Assembly: GCF_002368095.1 (NCBI RefSeq)
Contig: NZ_AP018227.1
Span: 1,845,359-1,909,358 of the forward strand
Source: Calothrix parasitica NIES-267
GTDB taxonomy: Bacteria > Cyanobacteriota > Cyanobacteriia > Cyanobacteriales > Nostocaceae
Direction of reading: 5' to 3'
Length of the DNA stretch: 64,000 bases
The notes under the pieces were generated by a model that worked only from the letters and a program-made list of their open reading frames with translations, did not search any database and had not been told where the DNA came from. Position 1 is the stretch's first letter, and the number at the start of each line of letters is the position of its first letter. Made by a program: the position numbers and the translations under genes. Shown here in pieces: positions 18,754 through 27,514 of this stretch.

Positions 18754-18821
18754 AGAAACCCGGTTTCTTTATAATTTCAAAACGAGATATTCATGCTTTC
18801 ACGACTAGAAACCGGGTTTCT
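18754..18821. repeat. 68-bp AGAAACCCGG element, inverted relative to 12845
   Basis: Ends AGAAACCCGGTTTCT (18754-18768) and AGAAACCGGGTTTCT (18807-18821). Its reverse complement aligns over the whole length with 12845-12912. With the RNA-like element it accounts for most of the 18323-19007 gap; nothing else was seen there. Confidence 0.8.
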
Positions 18822-19007
18822 TTTGGCTTATCGAGAATGGTGCAAGATGTAAGATTCATAGGACTTCAGCTATTAGAGGGGGAATTGCATTCCCCGTCGG
18901 ATGTGCGATAAAACCTATAATGTTTCAAAATCTAAAATTAGATTTGTGACCCGGATAACATTAAAATTATAGAAATAACCGATTGTTCTTAACTGTAACT
19001 AATATTT

Positions 19008-19268
19008 ATGCCTCCACGTTGGCCCCGCGAACCAGACCGCAAAAACGACCCAGCTTTCCGTAAACTGGAAGATAGAATGAATTTTGCCGTTCACGTAGCG
19101 ATATTCGCTTTATTCAACTCCGGCTTATGGTTTTTTCACAATTTTTTGAAAACTGATTGGCAGTGGCTGCCCATTTTTACATTAAGCTGGCTGGGAATAC
19201 TAGTCTCACATCTGGTTTATATTTCACTCATTGCAGATTATTCAGATACTCCCACAAAATCTACCTGA
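19008..19268 (+). CDS. 2TM-domain small membrane protein
   Basis: 86 residues. A charged N-terminus (RWPREPDRKNDPAFRKLEDR) is followed by two transmembrane helices (about residues 28-46 and 53-75) with a short loop containing W-rich sequence. This fits the small two-helix '2TM domain' proteins found in cyanobacteria; function unknown. It starts a same-strand run with the DUF3181 gene 105 bases downstream. Confidence 0.7.
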   Translation: MPPRWPREPDRKNDPAFRKLEDRMNFAVHVAIFALFNSGLWFFHNFLKTDWQWLPIFTLSWLGILVSHLVYISLIADYSDTPTKST

Positions 19269-19373
19269 AGATGGACTATTAAAGTGGAAGCGATTGTGAC
19301 TTGTGGTGGTAGAGTTAACTTGAGAATTTCAGCATAATTCTGAAGTAATTTGTAAAGTTAATACCTTAAGGCT

Positions 19374-19679
19374 ATGACTAACAACGCTGAATTCATGGAA
19401 GCCCTAGCCGCTGAAATTGGCGAAAACGTCTATATAGATATTGCTAAGTGGCACCTTTATTTGTCCGATGCTAAGCTGCATACCGTTGTTGCCGAACAAG
19501 TTTATCCTTTAATAAGTACTAGTAAATCTGTGGATGAAAATGATGTCATTCATGTTTTACAATCTATACCCATCAAGGTTGGTGGTGGTAAACGTGAAAT
19601 ACCTTTATTAGAGTTGGTTCCATCACAGTGCCAAGTTAGCTTAATGGATATCTTAGAAAAATATCAGCAAGAAATGTAA
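19374..19679 (+). CDS. DUF3181 family protein
   Basis: 101-residue soluble protein, AEIGENVYIDIAKWHLYLSDAKLHTVVAE, matching the cyanobacterial DUF3181 family, whose role is not known. No catalytic motif seen. Length is normal. Confidence 0.8.
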   Translation: MTNNAEFMEALAAEIGENVYIDIAKWHLYLSDAKLHTVVAEQVYPLISTSKSVDENDVIHVLQSIPIKVGGGKREIPLLELVPSQCQVSLMDILEKYQQEM

Positions 19680-19767
19680 TTTTCCTAGTTTTTGATGTCT
19701 TAATTTTGGCATCAAAAACTATTAATAAATAGATTGATTCATAAATAACAAATAAACAGGTGTCAAA

Positions 19768-19980
19768 ATGTCTACTGCCAAATTTCACGACGGAAATTCT
19801 TTAGCAGACACAACCGATGAACTAGGTAAACAAGCTTTAAAATTAGGTTTAATACCAAGCTTTACCGTGCGTTTCTATGCTGATAGCAGAGAATACTTTA
19901 TTGCTCACAATGAAAAATCCGAAGCACTAACACCAGAAGAAGCGTATTTATATTTTAAGAAATTGGTAGAAAAAGCTTAG
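19768..19980 (+). CDS. Small conserved-looking hypothetical protein
   Basis: 70 residues, soluble, with DTTDELGKQALKLGLIPSFT and a C-terminal helix EEAYLYFKKLVEKA. Codon use and the ATG after a purine-rich stretch (AACAGGTGTCAAA) support a real gene. I do not recognise the family. It follows DUF3181 by 88 bases on the same strand. Confidence 0.6.
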   Translation: MSTAKFHDGNSLADTTDELGKQALKLGLIPSFTVRFYADSREYFIAHNEKSEALTPEEAYLYFKKLVEKA

Positions 19981-20069
19981 GGAAGTTAGGAGTTAGGAGT
20001 TAGGAATTAGCAATTAAGAAATACTTGTAGTGGGAGCATCTTGCTCCCTTTATTTTTCCCAATTACCCA

Positions 20070-21356
20070 TTACCCATTACCCATTACCATTTTTCTTGCA
20101 AATTCAATCGCTTCATAAGATGTCGAAATCTTGCCTTCAACTTGTGCCACTGCAATTTCTGTCAGTATTTTGCCTATAAGTGGTGACGAAGGTATGTTCA
20201 ATGATGATATAATGTGTGTCCCACTTACTAATTGAGTGGGATGTGCAACCGGATCATCAGGGGTTAAGTAGCGGGATAGTAAAGATGCGTATGTTATTAG
20301 TGGCTTGTCTTCGGACATTTCCCTGACTACATTACCATAAGCTGTTGCTAAAATGGCTGTAGTCGGGAATACGCTACCCGCTTCTCGAAATAAAAAATAT
20401 TGTTCTCTCAAGGATAGTTGTGCATCAAGTCTGGGAAATGTTCTCAAGGCTGTGATTACGCTTTGAATTTCCGCTTTACTATAAGTCAGTTTTTCTAATT
20501 CAGATAAAGCTATTTCTGGTTTGGAATTAACTAAACAAGCTAGTTTTGCGATACCTAACCATGTAGTTTTTACAGTATCTCTAATATTTTGTGGTAAGAT
20601 TTCCTTCAATTTTGGAAATTCTTCTGTAAGCTGCAAAGCTACTCTGTCAACTTCTGCAATCAAAGCACAATTTTGAGATGTCGCGTATTCAAAGGAAGAT
20701 TTTAGCAATCCATCTTCAACAGCTTTGATTAACCAGAGAGTTCCTTGAGGATTCGCCAACATGTAACCTAATTCTACTCTGATTCGTTCCGCTGCAACTT
20801 TTTCTAAATGAGAAGCTAAACTGCGAATCTTAGAGTGCGTTTCTGATTCTATAGTAAAACCTAATTGTGCAGCTTGACGATATCCCCTCATTAATCGTAA
20901 AGGGTCATCTTCGAGATTCGCGGGTGATATCATGCGTAAAATACCCGCTCCTAAATCTGCACCACCTTGTAACGGGTCGATGATTTCTTGGGTATGAATA
21001 TTGTAAGCGATTGCATTAATTGTAAAATCTCGCCGATGTAAATCAGCTTCTACAGAATCCCCTTCTTGTTGAGCAATATCAACGGTAGCATCGGGAAAAA
21101 CCACCCGAGCGATTTGTCTTTGTTCGTCGAGTAAAACAAAACCAGCTTGATGATATTTTGCTATTTTACGAGCTACATTAACCGCTTCCGCAGGTAAAAT
21201 AAAATCTAAATCTAATTTAAAATTTAAATCATCGCGACTTCTTTCTAAAAGAGCATCACGAACTGCACCACCCACTAAATAAGCTGGTTTCGGCAATAAT
21301 TCCAGATTGAAAGGTAAATCATCTGGTTTAAATTTAGACAGAATTGAACCGTACAT
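20070..21356 (-). CDS. cca: CCA tRNA nucleotidyltransferase (class II)
   Basis: Adds or repairs the 3'-terminal CCA of tRNAs; in some cyanobacteria related enzymes split CC- and A-adding roles. The head domain shows AYLVGGAVRDALLERSRDDL followed by LDFILPAE (the metal-binding DxD equivalent is LDLDF), then HRRDFTINAIAYN and DPLRLMRGYRQAAQLGF. At 428 residues it is of usual length. The C-terminal half lacks an obvious HD phosphohydrolase motif. Monocistronic, convergent with the 70-residue gene across a repeat-rich 89-base gap, and divergent from ycf34. Confidence 0.9.
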   Translation of the reverse strand: MYGSILSKFKPDDLPFNLELLPKPAYLVGGAVRDALLERSRDDLNFKLDLDFILPAEAVNVARKIAKYHQAGFVLLDEQRQIARVVFPDATVDIAQQEGDSVEADLHRRDFTINAIAYNIHTQEIIDPLQGGADLGAGILRMISPANLEDDPLRLMRGYRQAAQLGFTIESETHSKIRSLASHLEKVAAERIRVELGYMLANPQGTLWLIKAVEDGLLKSSFEYATSQNCALIAEVDRVALQLTEEFPKLKEILPQNIRDTVKTTWLGIAKLACLVNSKPEIALSELEKLTYSKAEIQSVITALRTFPRLDAQLSLREQYFLFREAGSVFPTTAILATAYGNVVREMSEDKPLITYASLLSRYLTPDDPVAHPTQLVSGTHIISSLNIPSSPLIGKILTEIAVAQVEGKISTSYEAIEFARKMVMGNG

Positions 21357-21451
21357 TGTAATAAAAATAAACCAATAGGCTAGGCAACAACAGCGTGGCT
21401 AATCGTTAGAATAAAAGCAGAGCAAAACAAAAACTATAAGTTGGTTCTAAT

Positions 21452-21700
21452 ATGTGTATTTGCGTAAATTGTCATTATGTAGACCGCTGTATGACCTACA
21501 ATGCAGTAGAAACACAGCACCAACAACCTCATTTAACAGAAACACCAACCTTTGACCCCGACGAACCCAGTATAAACGTAAATATCCATACCGAAGGCGA
21601 AGTCATCGAAATGGAATGGGACGTTGTAGGATGTTTAAGTTTTAAAGAAGAAAAAGGCAAATGGGCTAAATTGCGTCCCGGTGAATTAATTCCAACTTAA
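21452..21700 (+). CDS. ycf34: Ycf34 family protein
   Basis: 82 residues beginning MCICVNCHYVDRC; the C-x-C-x2-C-x6-C cluster is the hallmark of Ycf34, an iron-sulfur-binding protein of cyanobacteria and red-algal plastids implicated in photosynthetic regulation. Length is normal. Divergent from cca and 115 bases before the tsaB start. Confidence 0.9.
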   Translation: MCICVNCHYVDRCMTYNAVETQHQQPHLTETPTFDPDEPSINVNIHTEGEVIEMEWDVVGCLSFKEEKGKWAKLRPGELIPT

Positions 21701-21815
21701 CAGTTATTAGTTAACAGCGAGCAGTGGGGAGTAATTAAGGTTAAAGGTTAAAGGTCAAAGGTTAAAATTATCTTTGTCTCCTTTTCTCCTTGTCCCCCTT
21801 TTCTCCCTCTCTTAC

Positions 21816-22439
21816 ATGAAAGAATACGGCTTCGCATTACACACCACAACTCCCGAATTAGGTTTATCTATCAGTAATTTTGCTGATGATTCGCGTTCTG
21901 ATGTTTGGAAATTAGACCGTAATGTTTCTAATTTGATGCATCAGTATATGATAGATTTTGTGAAACCCCAAACTTGGGCTGATATGGCGTTTATTTCTGT
22001 AGCGAGGGGACCTGGAGGTTTTACGGGAACTCGTATCGGGGTTGTGGCTGCTCGTACTCTGGGACAACAATTAAATATTCCGGTGTTTGCTGTTTCTACT
22101 TTGGCTGCATTTGCTTGGGAAAACCGAGTTGATGGTGATGATTTTATCGCGGTTCAAATGCCAGCACAACGAGGTATGTTGTTCGGTGCGATTTATCAAG
22201 TTGTAGCGGATGGTAACGGGATTAATTGTGTAATGTCGGATGTGGTATTAACAAAAGAAATATGGGAAGAAAAATTAGCCGATTGGAATGGTAATTATCG
22301 GCTTGTGGAAGCGAATTCTGGATTAGCTGCGACTGTAACAAGTATCCTGGAACTTGCTTATTTAGATTGGAAACAAGGTAAGCGTCCGAATTGGGAAGAA
22401 GCTTTACCTTTTTATGGGCAACATCCGGTTAATAATTAA
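21816..22439 (+). CDS. tsaB: TsaB, tRNA t6A biosynthesis partner protein
   Basis: Non-catalytic ASKHA-fold partner of TsaD in making threonylcarbamoyl-adenosine at position 37 of ANN-decoding tRNAs. ALHTTTPELGLSI and the signature VARGPGGFTGTRIGVVAART are present. ATG 21816 gives the family N-terminus MKEYGFALHTTTP; an in-frame extension to 21774 is hydrophobic and unlike the family. About 207 residues, normal. It lies after ycf34 on the same strand and is convergent with the next gene. Confidence 0.9.
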   Translation: MKEYGFALHTTTPELGLSISNFADDSRSDVWKLDRNVSNLMHQYMIDFVKPQTWADMAFISVARGPGGFTGTRIGVVAARTLGQQLNIPVFAVSTLAAFAWENRVDGDDFIAVQMPAQRGMLFGAIYQVVADGNGINCVMSDVVLTKEIWEEKLADWNGNYRLVEANSGLAATVTSILELAYLDWKQGKRPNWEEALPFYGQHPVNN

Positions 22440-22464
22440 TAGAAAATTGCCCTGACAAAGGCTT

Positions 22465-22809
22465 TTAATCCGGGTCTACTAACTTAAATCCCCAGGGTTT
22501 TAAAACTATCATCGCAACTTCTCGTTCTATACCTTCATAAGGTTCCCATTCGGAACCGGGGTCTTTAGGATGTCCGTCACCAACATGACCGGCAACTTTT
22601 ATCACCTGGTAGCCTTCCACGCGATGTTTTTCCATTCCTCTAGGAAGTGCTAGCTTAACTTTGCGACCCACGAATTTAGAAGTACTCGCTTCGGCTACGG
22701 TTTCGCGGATTAAACATATATCACCAGCAGTTCCCCAACTAGTTGAGTAGGTGTATAGGAACGATATATAGTTTTTGGGTTTAATGGGTCTTTTTTTTAC
22801 AGCTTCCAT
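22465..22809 (-). CDS. Conserved-looking hypothetical protein
   Basis: 114 residues, soluble and basic at the N-terminus (MEAVKKRPIKPKNYISF). The middle (FVGRKVKLALPRGMEKHRVEG) and the end (AMIVLKPWGFKLVDPD) look beta-rich. No family recognised. The stop is 26 bases from tsaB, convergently. Confidence 0.6.
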   Translation of the reverse strand: MEAVKKRPIKPKNYISFLYTYSTSWGTAGDICLIRETVAEASTSKFVGRKVKLALPRGMEKHRVEGYQVIKVAGHVGDGHPKDPGSEWEPYEGIEREVAMIVLKPWGFKLVDPD

Positions 22810-23437
22810 TGTCTATAATTGCTACTCATCTGTTTCGGCGCAAAATTTTTATCCAAATAGTTATAACACTATATGCGGGGAGATTTTCCTTTAATTATCT
22901 TTATAAATTTAACTTTTACTTTCAGTCGCACGCTTCGCAGTATTGTCACACAAAGGTTAGCGCGCTTTCGGCGAAAACGAGCAGTTTTTGAAATATTCCA
23001 CTTCTATAGCAATTTTATATTAGTTGTAATATTTTGAGCTACTGATAAATTGGCTTTTTTCAGAAATATATAAATATAGGACGCTCATAACTAATAAGAT
23101 AAAGTGCTACCTAGGAAAATATGAATCCAAAATCCCGGACATTTGCTCATAGGGGAAACTCCTAAGACCGCAATGTCCTCAAAATCCAAATGACAATAGC
23201 ATCCTACGGTTCTTGGCTTTTTATGGGTGGGTACGGTGCAAGATGATAGTTCGATTGCTGATGCTCAAAAAATTGCTGGTGGTATCGTTCGTAGTTGCGC
23301 TTTAGCGCCAAACATCAGAAGCAAAGACCGCACAACTACCAACAGAAAGAATTATATTTTATTCGCGGGTGCTTGGGTTTGATGTTGCTGAGAAAATACA
23401 AACGCTGAACATTGAAAATTTGTAGTTACACCAAAAA

Positions 23438-23467
23438 TGTAGAGACGCGATATATCCCGTCTCTACA
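23438..23467. repeat. TGTAGAGACG...CGTCTCTACA palindrome
   Basis: Perfect 10-base ends around CGATATATCC. One of seven members in this window (others at 30562, 30638, 42896, 46321, 53342, 59426). Confidence 0.8.
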
Positions 23468-23515
23468 ATCAGCGAATTATTTACTCCCATTCCGCTCTAA
23501 GATTACCGAAAAATT

Positions 23516-23646
23516 GTAGGTTGGTTTGAGGAACGTAGCGCTTCGCTTACACTGCGCGAACACCGCAGGTGTGCCTGAGCCGCAGCAAAGCTGAACGGCA
23601 CAACCCAACACCAACGTTGGGTTTCATGACCTTCAACCCAACCTAC
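23516..23646. repeat. GTAGGTTGG...CCAACCTAC element
   Basis: Inverted ends GTAGGTTGG and CAACCCAACCTAC enclose internal arms (ACCAACGTTGGG). Related elements at 52268-52342 and 52453-52494. Confidence 0.7.
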
Positions 23647-23689
23647 TTCATAGGAAATCTTCTACCGGGAAGGGAGTATCAATTACCAA

Positions 23690-24784
23690 TTATTCAAACC
23701 CCATGACTTTCGCAACAGCTTTAATATCGGGTTCAATACCTTGGGTAAACTGACTCTTATTATGCTTAATCGCTGTATCTGGGTCTTTCAAACCATTACC
23801 AGTTAGAACGCAAACCACGGTCGCACCTGTGGGAACTTGGTCTTTCACCTTTAATAAACCTGCCACGGAAGCCGCACTCGCTGGCTCGCAAAAAACACCT
23901 TCTTCCCCGGCTAAAATTCGATAAGCTTCTAAAATTTCTTCATCGGTAACGGAATTAAACTCACCTTTACTCGATTCAGCAGCAGACACTGCTTTATCCC
24001 AACTTGCAGGATTACCAATTCTAATTGCTGTAGCTAAGGTTTCGGGATTAGTTACTACTCCACCATTTACCAAAGGTGCAGCACCAGCAGCTTGAAAACC
24101 CATCATCTTGGGTAAACGTCCGCATTTACCATCTTGGTGATACTGACAAAAACCCATCCAGTAGGCAGTGATGTTTCCTGCATTACCCACTGGAATACAC
24201 AACCAGTCTGGAGCATCACCTAAAATATCTACTACTTCAAAAGCGCCGGTTTTCTGTCCTTCCAAACGGTAAGGATTAACTGAATTAACCAAAGTTACCG
24301 GATATTCTTCTGCTATATCCCGAACAATTTTCAAAGCATCATCGAAATTACCTTTAATAGCCAGTACTTCCGCACCATAAACCAACGCTTGCGCCAATTT
24401 ACCCAACGCCACATATCCATCGGGAATTACCACAAATGGACGCAATCCCCCACGTCGAGCATAAGCAGCAGCAGCAGCAGAAGTATTACCAGTACTCGCA
24501 CAAATTACTGCCTTAGCCCCAGCTTCCTTGGCTTTAGTAACTGCCATAGTCATTCCCCTATCCTTGAAGCTACCGGTAGGGTTCAAACCGTCGTATTTCA
24601 CAAAAACACGCACTTGTTTACCGATTAGACGCGCAATCGACGGCACCGGAATCAAAGGTGTATTGCCTTCCAAAAGCGTAACAACCGGAGTACTTTCGCT
24701 AACAGGTAAATATTGGCGATACTGTTCGATTAGTCCTTGCCAAGGTTGACGATGAGATTTTATAGCAGACAGGCTTAAGGTCAC
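23690..24784 (-). CDS. thrC: Threonine synthase
   Basis: PLP-dependent conversion of O-phosphohomoserine to threonine. The PLP lysine sits in [15 protein letters not shown] (about residue 74), and the phosphate-binding loop appears as [13 protein letters not shown]. At 364 residues it belongs to the short bacterial form. Single gene; the upstream 360 bases (24785-25144) contain GGGGATTGGGGATTGG direct repeats and no other gene. Confidence 0.95.
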   Translation of the reverse strand: MTLSLSAIKSHRQPWQGLIEQYRQYLPVSESTPVVTLLEGNTPLIPVPSIARLIGKQVRVFVKYDGLNPTGSFKDRGMTMAVTKAKEAGAKAVICASTGNTSAAAAAYARRGGLRPFVVIPDGYVALGKLAQALVYGAEVLAIKGNFDDALKIVRDIAEEYPVTLVNSVNPYRLEGQKTGAFEVVDILGDAPDWLCIPVGNAGNITAYWMGFCQYHQDGKCGRLPKMMGFQAAGAAPLVNGGVVTNPETLATAIRIGNPASWDKAVSAAESSKGEFNSVTDEEILEAYRILAGEEGVFCEPASAASVAGLLKVKDQVPTGATVVCVLTGNGLKDPDTAIKHNKSQFTQGIEPDIKAVAKVMGFE

Positions 24785-25144
24785 AGGATTTTATAAAGCT
24801 AGTTGTTTTTAAGATGATGTCGAATCACAGTTTATCCTTTTTACTGTATCTGTGGAAAGTATTGCGACAACTTTTATTACGATTTGGGGATTGGGGATTG
24901 GGGATTGGACATTAGGAGACAAGGTGATTTTTTAACTAATTACCAATTACCAATTACCAAATTATTTTTCTCTTCGGAACAAAACCCTTATACCAATTGT
25001 CATTTCATAAATGTTGCATAGCAAAAAAAATCATTTATATTGCAGCAACTAATACCAGCTATACAAAGATTTAATGATTCTTTAAATTACACTATTATAA
25101 TATCTCTAATGGTGTTGAGTAGAGTTTTGGACTTAATTAGTAGT

Positions 25145-25330
25145 ATGACTGTATCTAGTGTTTCAGAACGCAAATCCGATTATTCCAAGAAAAATTCGAC
25201 TAATACTTGCTATCAAATTGACCAGCAAGTTAAGTTGATGGACTTGCAGGCTGAGGTGGATTTATTGTTGCTAAAATTACAGCAGCTTAAGCAAGAAAAA
25301 GATGTTTGTACTCACGAACAGTCTTGTTAA
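25145..25330 (+). CDS. Small coiled-coil hypothetical protein
   Basis: 61 residues from ATG 25145 (MTVSSVSERKSDYSKK). The second half is a heptad-like helix, LMDLQAEVDLLLLKLQQLKQ, ending in a Cys pair region (DVCTHEQSC). In-frame starts at 25109 and 25040 exist, but the extension is hydrophobic and less likely. No family name is known to me. Confidence 0.5.
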   Translation: MTVSSVSERKSDYSKKNSTNTCYQIDQQVKLMDLQAEVDLLLLKLQQLKQEKDVCTHEQSC

Positions 25331-25695
25331 ATTTACATCTCACTCGTGCTTGCCTATACTTAGTAGGCAGTTAAACCGATGGCAGGCACAAGTACTTTTA
25401 ACGCTAATTTTTTGACTGGCGTTTGATTGCATGTTTGACTATATATTTATGGCTATATTCTATTGGTAGAGCAGATATCGACTTTACCTATAATTTTGTG
25501 AACTTAACCAAAATTCACAATCATTATTAACTTATGTTGCTTTATTTCACTCTAGCACTGTTGATAGCAATTGGGACACGTAGAAGTGATTTTTATTGCT
25601 TCTACCTTTCATTCATTATTATCTATATATAGTGCATTTTAATGAAAGTAGATGAAATGGAGTAGTAGTTTTCTGTTGGTCCCGTCCCTACTTCC
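25331..25695. other. Non-coding gap between convergent genes
   Basis: 365 bases of A/T-rich sequence. A 32-codon frame at 25534-25632 with a hydrophobic start (MLLYFTLALLIAIGTRR) is the only thing that looks faintly gene-like; it does not match a small photosystem subunit I know, and I do not call it. Confidence 0.4.
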
Positions 25696-27273
25696 TCAAA
25701 TTTTCGCTAACAGATTTTTGATGTAGGTTTGTGATTTTTGGGAAATTTTAGATTGTGTTTTAAGCCAGTAATAACCTTGGTTTGTTCCTTGTTTGGCTGC
25801 GATGATTAAAGCTTTCCAAGCTTGGACTTCGGAACGATTGGGGTTGACTTCTAATGCTGCATTAATCCGACTTTCTATTCTTCCAGTATCGGATTTGAGT
25901 AAATTTCTGATTTCTGTGGGATTTTGTGGTGACGCTTCATATACTTTTAAAGCTTGTCCCCATCTACCATCTATTAAGTCAGCTAATACTTCTTGTGAAG
26001 GACTAGCCCAACTTCTATCGGCTAATTTTTTGGTAAGTTTAGAATGCTCGCGAATAAAATCTATTTGTGCTTGCGCTTCAGATGATATTTTTCCTTGCTG
26101 TTTTTTGATAAATTGCAGCCATTTATAAGATGGTGACCAAAGTCCCTTTCTAGCAATTAACAGCGCATCTTTATAGCCTCCATCTTTCAAGACTGGTGGT
26201 TTTAAAGTGATTTCCGATAGTTTAACTGGATTGATGACAAATTCGCTTGGTTTAATTTGGTAAATTCGCAGACGAGGTTCTAAACCAACTGTTTGACGGA
26301 TTACTAGTTCTTTTTCTTTGCTACCAGTTACCTGCACCCATTTTGGTAAATCCCCAGAGGGACTTGTCCAAGTTATCATCCTCTGTAAGTTACGACGCTT
26401 TGGGTTGTAGTGAAGGATATAACCGTAAACTGTAAGATTTGAACCTGAAGAACGATTACCCCGTAGGTAGTACCAAATTCCAGGTTCTGGCGCATTTTTA
26501 TCAAACCGTTTTATTTCTGTTACGGGTAGGGGAATGCTCGAACCGGGAGTATCTTCTATACTTGCATCCACCAAAGGAGCAATAACTTCAAATTCTTCTG
26601 GACCAGTAACGGGAAGCTGGTTAGTGAGGTGGTAATGCTTTTGAGGACGCGAACTCCATTCAAAATCTGTTGCTAGCTCGTAAGTTCTGAGTTCAACTAT
26701 ATATTTACAGTCGGAATGACAATTGCTGCGTTCGCGGAAAATGGGTATTAAAAAAGATTCATCAGTATCACTTTCCAAAGGAAGAATTTTTCCGGATATA
26801 CGCTTTTGTGTTTTAATTTCTGCTTTAATTTGTTCTACTGTATGGGGTTTGTCTTCCGAGCTAGAGGCGATTTTAGCCCATTGAGGTAAAAAAGGATTTA
26901 ACCAACTTACAGAAAGCGGGTTGGATATAAATAGAATGCTAATCCAGCTAAGAGCTACAACAATACCTCCACTAGAAAACAAGATTGCAGCAGCTAGCAT
27001 CGATGCTGCTAAATTTTTTCTTTTTTTGATTTTCTGTTGATGACTTGAGTAGGAACGAATTCCTTTTGTTGGAGTAGTTTTATTCTTGAGATTTTTTTTA
27101 GATTTTTTGATTCTTTTACGAAGCTTGCGAACCTTAGTATTAGGCTGCGCTTTACCATTTTGTAATGGCTTTGATGAAGGTGAATATTCTGGACTTCGGG
27201 TTTTGGATTTACTCTGCTGGTTTTTTTCCACTGTTAAAACTATATTCCAGTCATAAAAGATACTTTTACTCAA
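25696..27273 (-). CDS. Membrane-anchored hypothetical protein
   Basis: 525 residues. The first 85 are very basic and Ser/Lys-rich (RKLRKRIKKSKKNLKNK). One transmembrane helix spans roughly residues 88-115 (AASMLAAAILFSSGGIVVALSWI). The remainder is probably periplasmic: a beta-rich region with two close cysteines (SNCHSDCKYIVEL) and a helical C-terminal 150 residues that may be TPR-like (WGQALKVYEAS, ALEVNPNRSEVQAWKALI). It resembles cyanobacterium-only hypothetical proteins; no function can be assigned. Divergent from the porin gene. Confidence 0.7.
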   Translation of the reverse strand: MSKSIFYDWNIVLTVEKNQQSKSKTRSPEYSPSSKPLQNGKAQPNTKVRKLRKRIKKSKKNLKNKTTPTKGIRSYSSHQQKIKKRKNLAASMLAAAILFSSGGIVVALSWISILFISNPLSVSWLNPFLPQWAKIASSSEDKPHTVEQIKAEIKTQKRISGKILPLESDTDESFLIPIFRERSNCHSDCKYIVELRTYELATDFEWSSRPQKHYHLTNQLPVTGPEEFEVIAPLVDASIEDTPGSSIPLPVTEIKRFDKNAPEPGIWYYLRGNRSSGSNLTVYGYILHYNPKRRNLQRMITWTSPSGDLPKWVQVTGSKEKELVIRQTVGLEPRLRIYQIKPSEFVINPVKLSEITLKPPVLKDGGYKDALLIARKGLWSPSYKWLQFIKKQQGKISSEAQAQIDFIREHSKLTKKLADRSWASPSQEVLADLIDGRWGQALKVYEASPQNPTEIRNLLKSDTGRIESRINAALEVNPNRSEVQAWKALIIAAKQGTNQGYYWLKTQSKISQKSQTYIKNLLAKI

Positions 27274-27514
27274 TCTGAAATTTTAAATTGCTTGCGTCAC
27301 CTTAAAATAATGCAAGCCCTACAAATTACTTTATAAATCTTTTATTTTAAATTCCTTGTAACAGTACTAACTTTTTCTTTTATACTCGCGCTTCAGAGAT
27401 ATTGCCTAAAAATCTACCTAATAGCTTTTTTCTAAAATCCGTATGATTACTCATGTCATTAAGAGAAACTATTGAATAAGCTCAACCTTTGTATATATAC
27501 AACAGTACAAAAAG

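Larger units (their letters stand above)
22810..23689. other. Repeat-rich non-coding gap of 880 bases
   Basis: No convincing gene: short frames here have no family resemblance and poor codon use. It holds a GTAGTTGCGCTTTAGCGCC unit near 23291, related to the tandem repeats at 44386, a GAGACG palindrome (23438-23467), and a GTAGGTTGG...CCAACCTAC element (23516-23646). Confidence 0.6.

Noticed and set aside
22809-22991. 60-codon plus-strand frame
   Set aside because: No similarity to known families and it overlaps the start of the divergent gene; treated as chance.
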